In this document: positions 25,253-32,691 of the stretch, piece after piece | Layout of the letters: every line of letters starts with the position of its first letter | How positions within the stretch are numbered: position 1 is the stretch's first letter | Origin: Maribacter sp. | GTDB taxonomy: Bacteria > Bacteroidota > Bacteroidia > Flavobacteriales > Flavobacteriaceae | Assembly: GCA_024228355.1 (NCBI GenBank) | Contig: JAAETN010000069.1 | Coordinates: 1 to 35,736 of the forward strand | DNA: 35,736 nucleotides | Direction: 5' to 3' | Program-made: the position numbers and the translations under genes | The notes under the pieces: model-generated | Seen by the model: only the letters and a program-made list of their open reading frames with translations | Databases searched by the model: none | What the model was told of the DNA's origin: nothing

Positions 25253-26035
25253 TTAAAAATCCTTTCTTTTTGATTTATAGGCCAAGCGCCAAATGGGTAG
25301 GATTGTCCATATAAGCAACATTGCAATAGAAACCAACAGTCCTAAATTAGTTCCAAAAAAGGATTTGAACACTGCTCCGGTATAACCCAAAAGAGCTGAT
25401 ATATCCAACTTTAATAAAATAAGTGTTCTTGACAAGTCAATGGGATTGAACATTGTTGCGACCAAGGAATATGAATCCAACGGATAGTCCTCAAATACTA
25501 TTAAAGACAATAAGAACAGTCCATCATAAATTACTGCCAGAAATAACCACAACAAAACAGCATATCCAAAACCTTTTATTTTATTTTCATTTGATAGGGC
25601 TATATTAAATGCAAGTGCCGTAAAAATCAAGGTCAAAAAAGCTCCTGTAATCAAGAGTAGGGAAAAATCCCAAATGGTATCACTTCGAAACAATCCATAT
25701 AGAACAAAAGGAATTCCCAAGCCAAATATAAGGCTCATGGTTAAAGAGCTTGCTACGCCTAGGTATTGACCCAAAAATATTGAACTTCTTTTTAAGGGTT
25801 GGGCAAGTAATAGTTCAGTAAATTCTTTCGAATTATAAAAATACATGACCCCAAAAATGGTACTTATCAGCGGAACTAGTACGATAATAACGTTCATCAA
25901 AGTTATTACAGCTTTCGAAAGATCATTGTTCAGAAACAACAATACAAAGCCCAATGCCAGGTAAAACAAGAAGTACACATAGCTCCAACGACTGCGCATT
26001 AAATCGTAAAAACTGTATTTCAGAATCTTAAGCAT
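25253..26035 (-). CDS. nosY: ABC transporter permease NosY
   Basis: NosY is the membrane part of the NosFY ABC transporter needed to build the copper centres of nitrous-oxide reductase. The 260-aa protein has six hydrophobic segments, beginning LKYSFYDLMRSRWSYVYFLF and with FYNSKEFTELLLAQPLKRS in the first cytoplasmic loop, which is typical of NosY/ABC-2 permeases. I chose ATG 26035, which overlaps the nosF stop by 8 bases; the alternative at 26074 would add 13 polar residues encoded within nosF. Confidence 0.93.
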   Translation of the reverse strand: MLKILKYSFYDLMRSRWSYVYFLFYLALGFVLLFLNNDLSKAVITLMNVIIVLVPLISTIFGVMYFYNSKEFTELLLAQPLKRSSIFLGQYLGVASSLTMSLIFGLGIPFVLYGLFRSDTIWDFSLLLITGAFLTLIFTALAFNIALSNENKIKGFGYAVLLWLFLAVIYDGLFLLSLIVFEDYPLDSYSLVATMFNPIDLSRTLILLKLDISALLGYTGAVFKSFFGTNLGLLVSIAMLLIWTILPIWRLAYKSKRKDF

Positions 26036-26738
26036 CAGCTGTTTGTGTTGATATAGCCGCAATGGCATGTTCAAAATCGGTTTGTTTGGTCTTGGTCATC
26101 AATTGCTCAACACTACCTTTGAAATAAATATTACCTTCCAAGAGATAAACAATCTCATCGGCCATTTCCTCAACAAATTGCATGATGTGGGTTGTAATCA
26201 AAATAGTCTTACCCCTGTTCTTTTCTTGAAGAATCAATTGCTTTAGCTTAATGAGCGATGCAGGATCCAATCCTGTGGTAGGTTCATCGAGGATTATCAA
26301 GGGACTATCGAACATAAAGGTCAAGACGATATTCACCTTTTGCTTTGTCCCTCCAGAAAGTGTTCCCAATTTTTTATCCAAATAGGGTTCAAGACCAAAT
26401 AGTTTTATCAATTCCAGCTCCTTACTTTCTTTTTGGCGAAGGTCTTTGATCATCCGAATTAATTCTTTTACTCTGAGGTTGCCCGGGAAATTGGCAATTT
26501 GAGGGAGATAATCTATTTCTTGGCGGTATTTCCAGTTTTTCTTAATTCTTTTATCCAATACCGTAATACTTCCCTTATTAGGTACTACCATTCCTAAAAT
26601 ACTTTTTATCAAGGTAGTTTTACCTGAGCCATTGGGGCCAAGTACGGCAAATATTCCACCTCCATGTATTTCCAAATCCAAATTGGAAAGTACCTGGTTC
26701 TTACCAAAATTTTTATGGAGACTATCTATCTGTATCAT
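26028..26738 (-). CDS. nosF: ABC transporter ATP-binding protein NosF
   Basis: NosF is the ATPase of the NosDFY complex. The 236-aa protein has Walker A GPNGSGKTT (34-42), a Q-loop at YLPQIANF, the signature LSGGTKQK, Walker B LIILDEPTTGLDPAS and the switch His in LITTHIM. Its start overlaps the nosD stop (ATGA) and its end overlaps nosY, so the three genes are translationally coupled. Confidence 0.95.
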   Translation of the reverse strand: MIQIDSLHKNFGKNQVLSNLDLEIHGGGIFAVLGPNGSGKTTLIKSILGMVVPNKGSITVLDKRIKKNWKYRQEIDYLPQIANFPGNLRVKELIRMIKDLRQKESKELELIKLFGLEPYLDKKLGTLSGGTKQKVNIVLTFMFDSPLIILDEPTTGLDPASLIKLKQLILQEKNRGKTILITTHIMQFVEEMADEIVYLLEGNIYFKGSVEQLMTKTKQTDFEHAIAAISTQTADA

Positions 26739-27973
26739 TCTGATTTTTTCATTAGCGGCATGGCATCCAATAAGTTGTCTGGAGTAAAAACAGGAGATAC
26801 TTTCTCCGAAAAATCAATTATATCCATAAACAAGCTGCGTAACAAGACAATAGTTTCTGGTGTTCGGTTCACAATGTATGAAAACAATTTTACAGGACGA
26901 TAAGGCACATCCCCTATTCCGTCCTTATCCAAATCGTAGCCCGTATAGTTGCTCCAATAATTTTTCTCGAATACATTGTCGTTCAACTTACTATTATAAG
27001 AAATATCAAAAGAGTTATAAAGAAAGTTATTGTTTCTGAACGAATTTGTATAACAGGCCCCACGTACTTTTATGGCCCACCCATTTTTTATAAATCCGTT
27101 ATTTTCGTAAGCAATTCTATTGGATCCTTCTATATTAATCCCAATGGTATTCTCTTCAAATGTGTTACCCGATATTTCAGCGTCATTGATCTCTTTCAAT
27201 AGTAAACCAAAAGAGGCTGTTCCCCAATTCTTCCTAAAGACATTATTAAGCATCCTTATCTTTTTTGAGAACATAACAGCAACACCAGCGCCATTATTTT
27301 CAAAATGATTATTTTCATAAATATCATCATTGGAGAACATAAAATGCAGTCCATAGCGAACATTGTTTGAACTTGTATTGTTTTTAATGGTAATATTATC
27401 TGAAAACTCAAGATAAATACCATCCCTCACATGCTGCACAATATTTTGATCTACCTCAATATTTTGACAATACCAAAGTTGAATACCATTACCTGAATTA
27501 AATTCTTCCACAGCATCACCAACAATATTATTATGATAGACCCTTCCGTTTTGTGATTTCTCTAAATAAATCCCAAAAAACAATTTTTCCAAAACTACAT
27601 TTTGAATGAGGAAATTTTTACTTTTTACAACTCGAATAGCCGCATAATCGCTGGTATAGCTTGTGCCAACATTAATGATAAAAAGGCCGTCTACAGTAAC
27701 ATTATCTGAAGTGATTGTAATAATCTCACCTTGATCTTCTCCGTCTATTACAGGAAACTCTTCCCCCATTAGTGTCAAGGGTTTATCAATCACAATATTG
27801 AATTCCCTGTATGTGCCTTTTTTAACTAGAAGTGTATCGAAATCAGTCGCAAGGGCTACACCTTCTTTAATGGACTTGACTTTACAAGACGAACAAACCT
27901 CGATGGTCTTACCCCAAAGTGAAGCTCCCATAAATAAAATAAAAACCGTTAATGGCAGCTTAAAAACAATCAT
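26735..27973 (-). CDS. nosD: Periplasmic copper-site assembly protein NosD
   Basis: NosD is a periplasmic beta-helix protein that works with NosFY in forming the CuZ centre of NosZ. The 412-aa protein has a signal peptide (first about 21 residues, ending LWGKT), a CSSCKVKSIKEGVALA opening and then a long right-handed beta-helix made of repeats rich in Asn (NNIVGDAVEEFNSGNGIQLW, NTSSNNVRYGLHF, NNHFENNGAGVAV and others), ending with YWSNYTGYDLDKDGIGD. These are the features of the CASH-domain NosD family. It follows the cupin gene with a 1-base overlap (TAATG). Confidence 0.95.
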   Translation of the reverse strand: MIVFKLPLTVFILFMGASLWGKTIEVCSSCKVKSIKEGVALATDFDTLLVKKGTYREFNIVIDKPLTLMGEEFPVIDGEDQGEIITITSDNVTVDGLFIINVGTSYTSDYAAIRVVKSKNFLIQNVVLEKLFFGIYLEKSQNGRVYHNNIVGDAVEEFNSGNGIQLWYCQNIEVDQNIVQHVRDGIYLEFSDNITIKNNTSSNNVRYGLHFMFSNDDIYENNHFENNGAGVAVMFSKKIRMLNNVFRKNWGTASFGLLLKEINDAEISGNTFEENTIGINIEGSNRIAYENNGFIKNGWAIKVRGACYTNSFRNNNFLYNSFDISYNSKLNDNVFEKNYWSNYTGYDLDKDGIGDVPYRPVKLFSYIVNRTPETIVLLRSLFMDIIDFSEKVSPVFTPDNLLDAMPLMKKSE

Positions 27974-28266
27974 TATCTAATTATTAAAAATTTTGAATTT
28001 TCATTGGCAACAACAAAGTGTGTAGTTTCTTTAGGGAAACTAAAATTTTGCCGTGTTTTCAATTGGTATGAATCCCCATTAATGTAAAAAACAATATCGC
28101 CCTCTAAAACAATCAATTGTGCATCAGTAGGAGAGGTATGTTTTGGAAAGGTTGCCCCTTTTTCCAAACTAATATTAAGAATCTCCAAAGCACTGGTTTT
28201 CACTAATTTTTCGACTTGTACCTTTTCGAATTCCTGTTCTACGATTTGATTACTTACTTCGTACAT
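27973..28266 (-). CDS. Small cupin-fold protein in the nos operon
   Basis: This 97-aa single-domain cupin has LEKGATFPKHTSPTDAQLIV then LEGDIVFYINGDSYQL and FPKETTHFVVA. It keeps only one His of the usual first motif (H-x-H) and one in the second, so metal binding is uncertain. The start codon of nosD overlaps its stop (TAATG), which makes cotranslation very likely. Cupins of this size in nitrogen-oxide gene clusters may bind metal or sense a small ligand, but no function can be assigned here. A 93-nt gap with a hairpin separates it from nosL. Confidence 0.85.
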   Translation of the reverse strand: MYEVSNQIVEQEFEKVQVEKLVKTSALEILNISLEKGATFPKHTSPTDAQLIVLEGDIVFYINGDSYQLKTRQNFSFPKETTHFVVANENSKFLIIR

Positions 28267-28294
28267 TTTGTTTAAACTTTAATTAAAAAATAAT

Positions 28295-28311
28295 GGTTAA
28301 CAGCATTAACC
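28295..28311. repeat. Inverted repeat between nosL and the cupin gene
   Basis: GGTTAA-CAGCA-TTAACC is a perfect 6-bp stem with a 5-nt loop in the 93-nt nosL-cupin gap, about 30 nt before the cupin ATG. No T-tract follows, so it is not a standard terminator. It could be an RNA-processing site or an operator. CCATTAACCATT at 28336-28347 repeats part of the arm. Confidence 0.35.
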
Positions 28312-28359
28312 GGACATACCATGACCGTAAAAAACCATTAACCATTAAAATTTATTTTA

Positions 28360-28800
28360 TTACTGTACTTTGAATCTTGTTAATAACTCCTCCCAAGAGT
28401 ACAATTTACCATTATTTTCGGCTTCTACATGCTCAGCTTCATTTATTGAATGAAAAGCTGACAGGTATTCGCCCATAGGACTTGGAATGTCCTTACTAAT
28501 TAAAAAGGTAGCTTTTTTGGCATCAATCAACTCGCCGGGGGCCTGATAGTCATTTGCCAAGAAAAGCTTAACGCTGACAATATCAATATCCTTTAAATGA
28601 TTTACCATACATTCTACAGCGTCAAACTTGAATGCCTTCCCTTTATTAGTCACTATTTGTGCAGCATGTTGCCTATCTACAATGGTCATTGAACAAAAAT
28701 GACAGCCATCTGACCCATATGCTATTGGTTCTGGACGAATAGAACAGCCCATAACCAGAAATCCCATTAATAAAATGACATATACGCCAAGTGACCTCAT
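28360..28800 (-). CDS. nosL: Copper-binding lipoprotein NosL
   Basis: NosL is a lipoprotein that delivers Cu(I) to nitrous-oxide reductase or to NosD. The 146-aa protein has a lipobox ending at Cys19 (VMGCS) and the copper motif CHFCSM (33-38), which matches the family C-x2-C-x-M. DAVECMVNHLKD adds a further Cys and Met. It is 7 nt after the membrane protein gene at 28808. Confidence 0.95.
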   Translation of the reverse strand: MRSLGVYVILLMGFLVMGCSIRPEPIAYGSDGCHFCSMTIVDRQHAAQIVTNKGKAFKFDAVECMVNHLKDIDIVSVKLFLANDYQAPGELIDAKKATFLISKDIPSPMGEYLSAFHSINEAEHVEAENNGKLYSWEELLTRFKVQ

Positions 28801-28807
28801 TCTCAGA

Positions 28808-29392
28808 TTATTTGTTTTCTTTCCTACCTACAAAATAAGCTACCAAAGACATTGCTATGCCTACTCCCATAAATAAAGCTCCCAATTGTGGATACGAATG
28901 GGCCTTGAAGTTAAGAATATCCTTTGATCCAAACAATGGAGGCTGAAAACCCATTACCGTACCATCTGGATTGGTAAATTTCATTATTGCTTTTGGATCC
29001 AAATCATGGCCATAATCATGTTCCCATAAATAAAAATCATAAAGTCCTGCAGCACTTAAACTTACCATTAATATAAACCAGTACAAATACCATTTATAGT
29101 TAGCCTTAAATGCAATCAGCAATCCCAGGATTGTAGTGATAATAATTCCTGCGGGAAAAATCTTGAACTCTGGAATGGCATCCGGAATATATTTCATGCC
29201 CACATAGTGGTTCATCAGATTTATATTCTTGATGTCATGAGGGTTGGCGTCTGCAAAATCATTGATGTAGATATCCATTCCAAGTGGTGTAGGATATTGA
29301 GGGGCTTCCAACGTAATATTCCAAAGTGGAAATACGAAAAGAAAAAGGGGGAGTAAAACACCCACGAACATTAAAATGCGTGATTTTTTCAT
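28808..29392 (-). CDS. Integral membrane protein downstream of nosZ (NosB-like position)
   Basis: This 194-aa protein has four hydrophobic segments (about residues 5-22, 80-98, 103-122 and 165-187) and a polar, periplasm-like stretch with YPTPLGMDIYINDF and DLDPKAIMKF. It lies directly after clade II nosZ, the position of nosB, an integral membrane protein of unknown role in Wolinella-type nos clusters. Homology to NosB is a guess from position and topology; I cannot confirm it. WEHDYGHDLDP holds His and Asp that could bind metal. A strong terminator hairpin lies between nosZ and this gene. Confidence 0.8.
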   Translation of the reverse strand: MKKSRILMFVGVLLPLFLFVFPLWNITLEAPQYPTPLGMDIYINDFADANPHDIKNINLMNHYVGMKYIPDAIPEFKIFPAGIIITTILGLLIAFKANYKWYLYWFILMVSLSAAGLYDFYLWEHDYGHDLDPKAIMKFTNPDGTVMGFQPPLFGSKDILNFKAHSYPQLGALFMGVGIAMSLVAYFVGRKENK

Positions 29393-29415
29393 TATATAGA
29401 GGTAATTAAGCTTGT

Positions 29416-29452
29416 AAAAAGCGGGTTGATATTAAGTGCAACCCGCTTTTTT
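29416..29452 (-). terminator. Strong intrinsic terminator between nosZ and downstream nos genes
   Basis: A perfect 13-bp inverted repeat, AAAAAGCGGGTTG-N10-CAACCCGCTTTTT, is A-rich on one side and T-rich on the other, so it could work in both directions. It lies 32 nt after the nosZ stop and 24 nt before the next gene in the same direction. As no other promoter is evident there, partial read-through is likely. Confidence 0.85.
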
Positions 29453-29483
29453 AATTGAAATAAAATAATCTACAAGAGTGCTT

Positions 29484-31439
29484 TTATTCACCTAAAGAAT
29501 GTGATAGTTCAATATTTGAATTGGCAGGAGACACCCTAACGTAACCCTGCATTTCTTGGTGTAAGGCAGAACAGAAATCTGTACAATAAAATGGCCATAC
29601 ACCTACTTGTTTAGGTTCCCAGACAAAAGTTTCCGTTTGCCCTGGCATAATCAAAAGTTCAGAAGTATTTGCACCTATAATACTCACACCATGGGGGACA
29701 TCATAATCCTGTTCCAAGTTAGTAACGTGGAAATAAACTTTATCCCCAACTTTAACGCCTTCAATATTATCAGGGTTAAAGTGGCTACGGATCATGGTCA
29801 TATAAATGTGCACTTCTTTTCCATTTCGTACCACTTTAACATCATTGTCATTCGTAGTCGCGTACTCATGCTTGTTTTCAGTAAGGCTGAAAATCTTCTT
29901 GGAATTTGCCTTCACAATACTGGCCTCGATACCAGCTGCATAGTGAGGTTCACCAATTGTTGGGAAATCCAATAACAATTCCATTTTCTCTCCTGAAATA
30001 TCGAAGAGCTGTGCAGACTGTGTAACTTCTGGACCAGTAGGCAGATATCTATCTTTGGTAATTTTGTTCATGGCTACCACGTACTTGCCGAAAGGCTTCC
30101 TTGAGTTACCACCCGGTATCATTAAGTGACCAACAGAGTAATAAGTAGATTGTCTGTCAACTACATCCCAAGTTCCTAATTTCCATTTAACAACTTCCGA
30201 AGAAATAAAGAAAGTGGTATAGGCATTTCCCTGTCCGTCAAATTCAGTATGTAAAGGTCCTAAGCCAGCTTGGTTTACAGTTCCTGCAAGAACATCCTCG
30301 AATTTTAATATCGGAATACCATAGGCTTCACCATCAAACTTTTCCCCTTCAATAGCTGCCAACATTTTAGTAAAGGAATGTACAGTTAAATCTGCGGAAA
30401 GTTTACCAGCACCCACTATGTACTCACCAGATGGATCCACATCACAACCATGAGGGGATTTAGGGGTTGGTAAGAAATATACTGCGCCAGGAACTTCAGC
30501 TGGATTCACAACCAAAACTTCCTTTTTCATTGTTGAAGTCGCTGTATGCGTGTGCTCATCGTAAACATTATGTGCATAATTGGAAGGCATTTTTTTACCA
30601 CCACCATTATTCACATATTCCTCAATTGCCTTCCAGTTAACAGCGGCAATAAAGTCCTTATCATTCTGTGAAGCATTAACTTCCAATAAAGTGTTTGCTT
30701 CTTCTGTATTATATGTAGTAAAGAAGAACCATCCGTGGGATGCACCTCTACCAGGATGTGATAGGTCATAATCAAATCCGGGCATCAATAACTGGAATTT
30801 TATATCCATTCCACCATCTTCAGGATCCACACTAATAAAAGATAACGCTCCTTTAAAATTGCCTTTATATTCCTTAATGGACATATCCCGTTGTGGAACT
30901 GGGACTGAAAAACGAGTCCCTGCAACTACATACTCGGTATTTTCAGTTACAAAAGAAGAACTGTGGTTACCTGCACTGTTGGGTACTTCAATAATTTCAG
31001 TGGTTTCGAAAGTAGTCAAATCAATTTTAGCAATACGAGGTGTATTGTTACCATTAATAAAAACATAACGACCATCAAGCTCGCCATTAGTTTGCGAGAT
31101 ATCAGGGTGGTGAGAATCATCCCAAGGCACAAAACCATGTGATGTGTTCAACATAGGTTTGGTTTCTTCGTTATACCCATAGGCTTTTTCAGCATCTTGT
31201 GAGAAAACTGGAATAACCTTGAACAAACGACCTGAGGGAAGACCATAAACTGATAATTGTCCACTGAATCCACCTGAAATAAAGGCATAATACTCATCAT
31301 GCTCCCCAGGAGCTACATATACCTTCTCAGCAGCACCGGAAGACAATGCCCCATTGCTAGTTTTGCTTTTAGGTTGGCAACTGGTTAAGACCATTGCCAG
31401 TCCTAAAAAGGCAAGTACTGAATATTTGATATTTTTCAT
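29484..31439 (-). CDS. nosZ: Nitrous-oxide reductase, clade II type
   Basis: NosZ reduces N2O to N2 with the copper centres CuA and CuZ, outside the cytoplasm. The 651-aa protein starts with a Sec-type signal ending in a lipobox LTSC (Cys21) and has no twin-arginine motif, which fits clade II. A seven-bladed beta-propeller carries probable CuZ His in DDSHHPD, GNHSSSF, SPHGCDV, GPLHTEF, VGHLMIPGG and GEPHYA. The C-terminal cupredoxin domain has DVPHGVS and CTDFCSALHQEM, giving CuA ligands Cys619, Cys623, His627 and Met630. The full set of ligands suggests an active enzyme. It is third in the operon, after a cytochrome c and a FAS1 lipoprotein. Confidence 0.97.
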   Translation of the reverse strand: MKNIKYSVLAFLGLAMVLTSCQPKSKTSNGALSSGAAEKVYVAPGEHDEYYAFISGGFSGQLSVYGLPSGRLFKVIPVFSQDAEKAYGYNEETKPMLNTSHGFVPWDDSHHPDISQTNGELDGRYVFINGNNTPRIAKIDLTTFETTEIIEVPNSAGNHSSSFVTENTEYVVAGTRFSVPVPQRDMSIKEYKGNFKGALSFISVDPEDGGMDIKFQLLMPGFDYDLSHPGRGASHGWFFFTTYNTEEANTLLEVNASQNDKDFIAAVNWKAIEEYVNNGGGKKMPSNYAHNVYDEHTHTATSTMKKEVLVVNPAEVPGAVYFLPTPKSPHGCDVDPSGEYIVGAGKLSADLTVHSFTKMLAAIEGEKFDGEAYGIPILKFEDVLAGTVNQAGLGPLHTEFDGQGNAYTTFFISSEVVKWKLGTWDVVDRQSTYYSVGHLMIPGGNSRKPFGKYVVAMNKITKDRYLPTGPEVTQSAQLFDISGEKMELLLDFPTIGEPHYAAGIEASIVKANSKKIFSLTENKHEYATTNDNDVKVVRNGKEVHIYMTMIRSHFNPDNIEGVKVGDKVYFHVTNLEQDYDVPHGVSIIGANTSELLIMPGQTETFVWEPKQVGVWPFYCTDFCSALHQEMQGYVRVSPANSNIELSHSLGE

Positions 31440-31463
31440 TTTACTTAATTTACTTGTTTACTT
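31440..31463 (-). repeat. Three short direct repeats in the nosZ leader
   Basis: On the minus strand AAGTAAA occurs three times (31463-31457, 31455-31449, 31446-31440) immediately before the nosZ ATG, at 8- and 9-nt intervals. The leader has no Shine-Dalgarno site; A-rich leaders favour translation in Bacteroidota. The repeats may be only such enrichment. Confidence 0.35.
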
Positions 31464-31473
31464 AGTTGTTTTA

Positions 31474-32052
31474 TTATTCCGATGGAGGCAACATTACTTT
31501 ATCGATGACATGTACAATTCCGTTACCTCCTTTTACACTACCTAATATCTTAGCTCCTCCTACATATACATCGTCACCTTTTACCTCGACCATAACATCT
31601 TGGTTATTGGCCTGACCCAATTTCTTGAATTTCTTCAAGAAATCTTTGCTGTAATTACCTGGAGTTACATGGTACTTTAAAATATTTGCCAGATCACCTT
31701 TATTCTCAGGCTTTAATAAAGTTGCAACTGTACCTTCAGGTAGGGCATCAAAAGCGGCATTTGTAGGCGCAAAGACCATTAAAGGTCCTGCGTTTACCAA
31801 GGCGTTTTCCAATTCAGCCGCTTGTACGGCAGCGACCAAAGTGGTATGATCGGGAGAGCCAATAGCAATCTGTAATACATTTGGCGTGGAGCCGTCATCT
31901 TCGATAAAGGCCTGACCTTGTCTCTTAACTTCTTTCGTGTTTGCTGTAGAAGAAGAAGTAGTTTCTGTTTTGGTCTCATTTTTACAACCGACAAATAAAA
32001 TCAGCATAAAAAATGAACCAATAAGCATTCTTAATTTGGTTGTTGTTTTCAT
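31474..32052 (-). CDS. FAS1 (fasciclin-domain) lipoprotein in the nos operon
   Basis: This 192-aa protein has a lipobox ending at Cys23 (LFVGC), a Thr/Ser-rich linker (about residues 25-45) and one FAS1 domain (about 58-190) with the H1 motif GPLMVFAPTNAAFDALP and the H2 motif GNGIVHVIDKVMLPP. FAS1 domains usually mediate adhesion or protein contacts. Its place between the cytochrome c and nosZ, with short gaps (11 and 34 nt), means it is cotranscribed with N2O reductase. A role as a scaffold holding NosZ near its electron donor is conceivable but unproven. Confidence 0.92.
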   Translation of the reverse strand: MKTTTKLRMLIGSFFMLILFVGCKNETKTETTSSSTANTKEVKRQGQAFIEDDGSTPNVLQIAIGSPDHTTLVAAVQAAELENALVNAGPLMVFAPTNAAFDALPEGTVATLLKPENKGDLANILKYHVTPGNYSKDFLKKFKKLGQANNQDVMVEVKGDDVYVGGAKILGSVKGGNGIVHVIDKVMLPPSE

Positions 32053-32063
32053 ATGATTGTTAA

Positions 32064-32567
32064 TTATAATGTTCTAAAGTATTCCAAAACAGCTCTTGCC
32101 TGTTCTTCTGTAAGCCCTTGATTTGCCATTGGCGAACCATTGAATTCCATTAACAAGTCTTTAGCCAATGGATCTTCCTTTACCATCTGATCAGGGTTAA
32201 GAATCATATTCATGACCCATTCCGGAGTTCTTCTCTCTAAAATTCCATCTGGTGCGGGCCCAATGAATTTTTTGCCAATTCTATGGCAGGCCAAACACAA
32301 TTGGTCATAGACTTCTTTCCCTTTGGCGGCCATAGCATCATCAACATCATTCAATGTCAACGAAGTAATTGGGCCAACGCCTTTGTTTGTTAAATCTATT
32401 CGTTCAGAAGCCTTAGTTTCTTTAGTTGCTGGCGTTTCAACTGTTTTTTCAGTAGTTGTTTTTTGTCGCTTCACACTAAATCCTTCTTTTTTCTTCTCTT
32501 CCTTACCACCACAACTTATCAGTAGTAATGAGAAAAGAAGAACTACACTTTTAATTAGTATTTTCAT
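32064..32567 (-). CDS. Lipoprotein cytochrome c, probable electron donor to NosZ
   Basis: This 167-aa protein has a signal with a lipobox ending at Cys19 (LISC), a long charged Lys/Glu/Thr-rich linker (about 20-60) and a class I cytochrome c domain with CLACH at 91-95, GPAPDG and a distal Met in the C-terminal half (Met147 in GSPMANQGL is likely). It is the first gene of the nos operon, directly behind the FNR-type promoter, and its product is the natural electron donor to NosZ. This donor role follows from context. Clade II systems elsewhere use NosC-type cytochromes or a NosGH pathway, which are absent here. Confidence 0.92.
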   Translation of the reverse strand: MKILIKSVVLLFSLLLISCGGKEEKKKEGFSVKRQKTTTEKTVETPATKETKASERIDLTNKGVGPITSLTLNDVDDAMAAKGKEVYDQLCLACHRIGKKFIGPAPDGILERRTPEWVMNMILNPDQMVKEDPLAKDLLMEFNGSPMANQGLTEEQARAVLEYFRTL

Positions 32568-32593
32568 TATTAAATATTTATTGAATTATAGGG

Positions 32594-32636
32594 CAAAAAT
32601 ATGAGTGGTCTAGTCATTAAAACATGATATAAGTCA
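32594..32636 (-). promoter_or_regulatory. FNR-type box and perfect -7 element of the nos operon
   Basis: TGATATAAGTCA (32625-32636, flanked as ATGA..TCAT) is a perfect TGAY-N4-RTCA site. On the minus strand, after 23 nt, comes TATTTTTG (32601-32594), a perfect TAnnTTTG. The start would be about 32589, 22 nt before the cytochrome c ATG and 41.5 nt from the box centre. Confidence 0.7.
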
Positions 32637-32667
32637 TATTTAGGACAAATTTGTCTTTTTACTTTTA
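32625..32667 (+). promoter_or_regulatory. Same FNR-type box acting on the Rrf2 gene
   Basis: The palindrome at 32625-32636 also faces the plus strand. Exactly 23 nt further on is TACTTTTA (32660-32667), one mismatch from TAnnTTTG, giving a start near 32672, 20 nt before the ATG at 32692. One box thus appears to serve both divergent units with mirror-image geometry. Confidence 0.6.
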
Positions 32668-32691
32668 TTCTTTCAAAAACTAATTTTTGAA

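Noticed and set aside
28360-28800. Possible truncation of the nos locus because nosR, nosX, nosG and nosH are missing
   Set aside because: Clade II loci in Bacteroidota commonly lack these genes, and the operon here is compact and unbroken.
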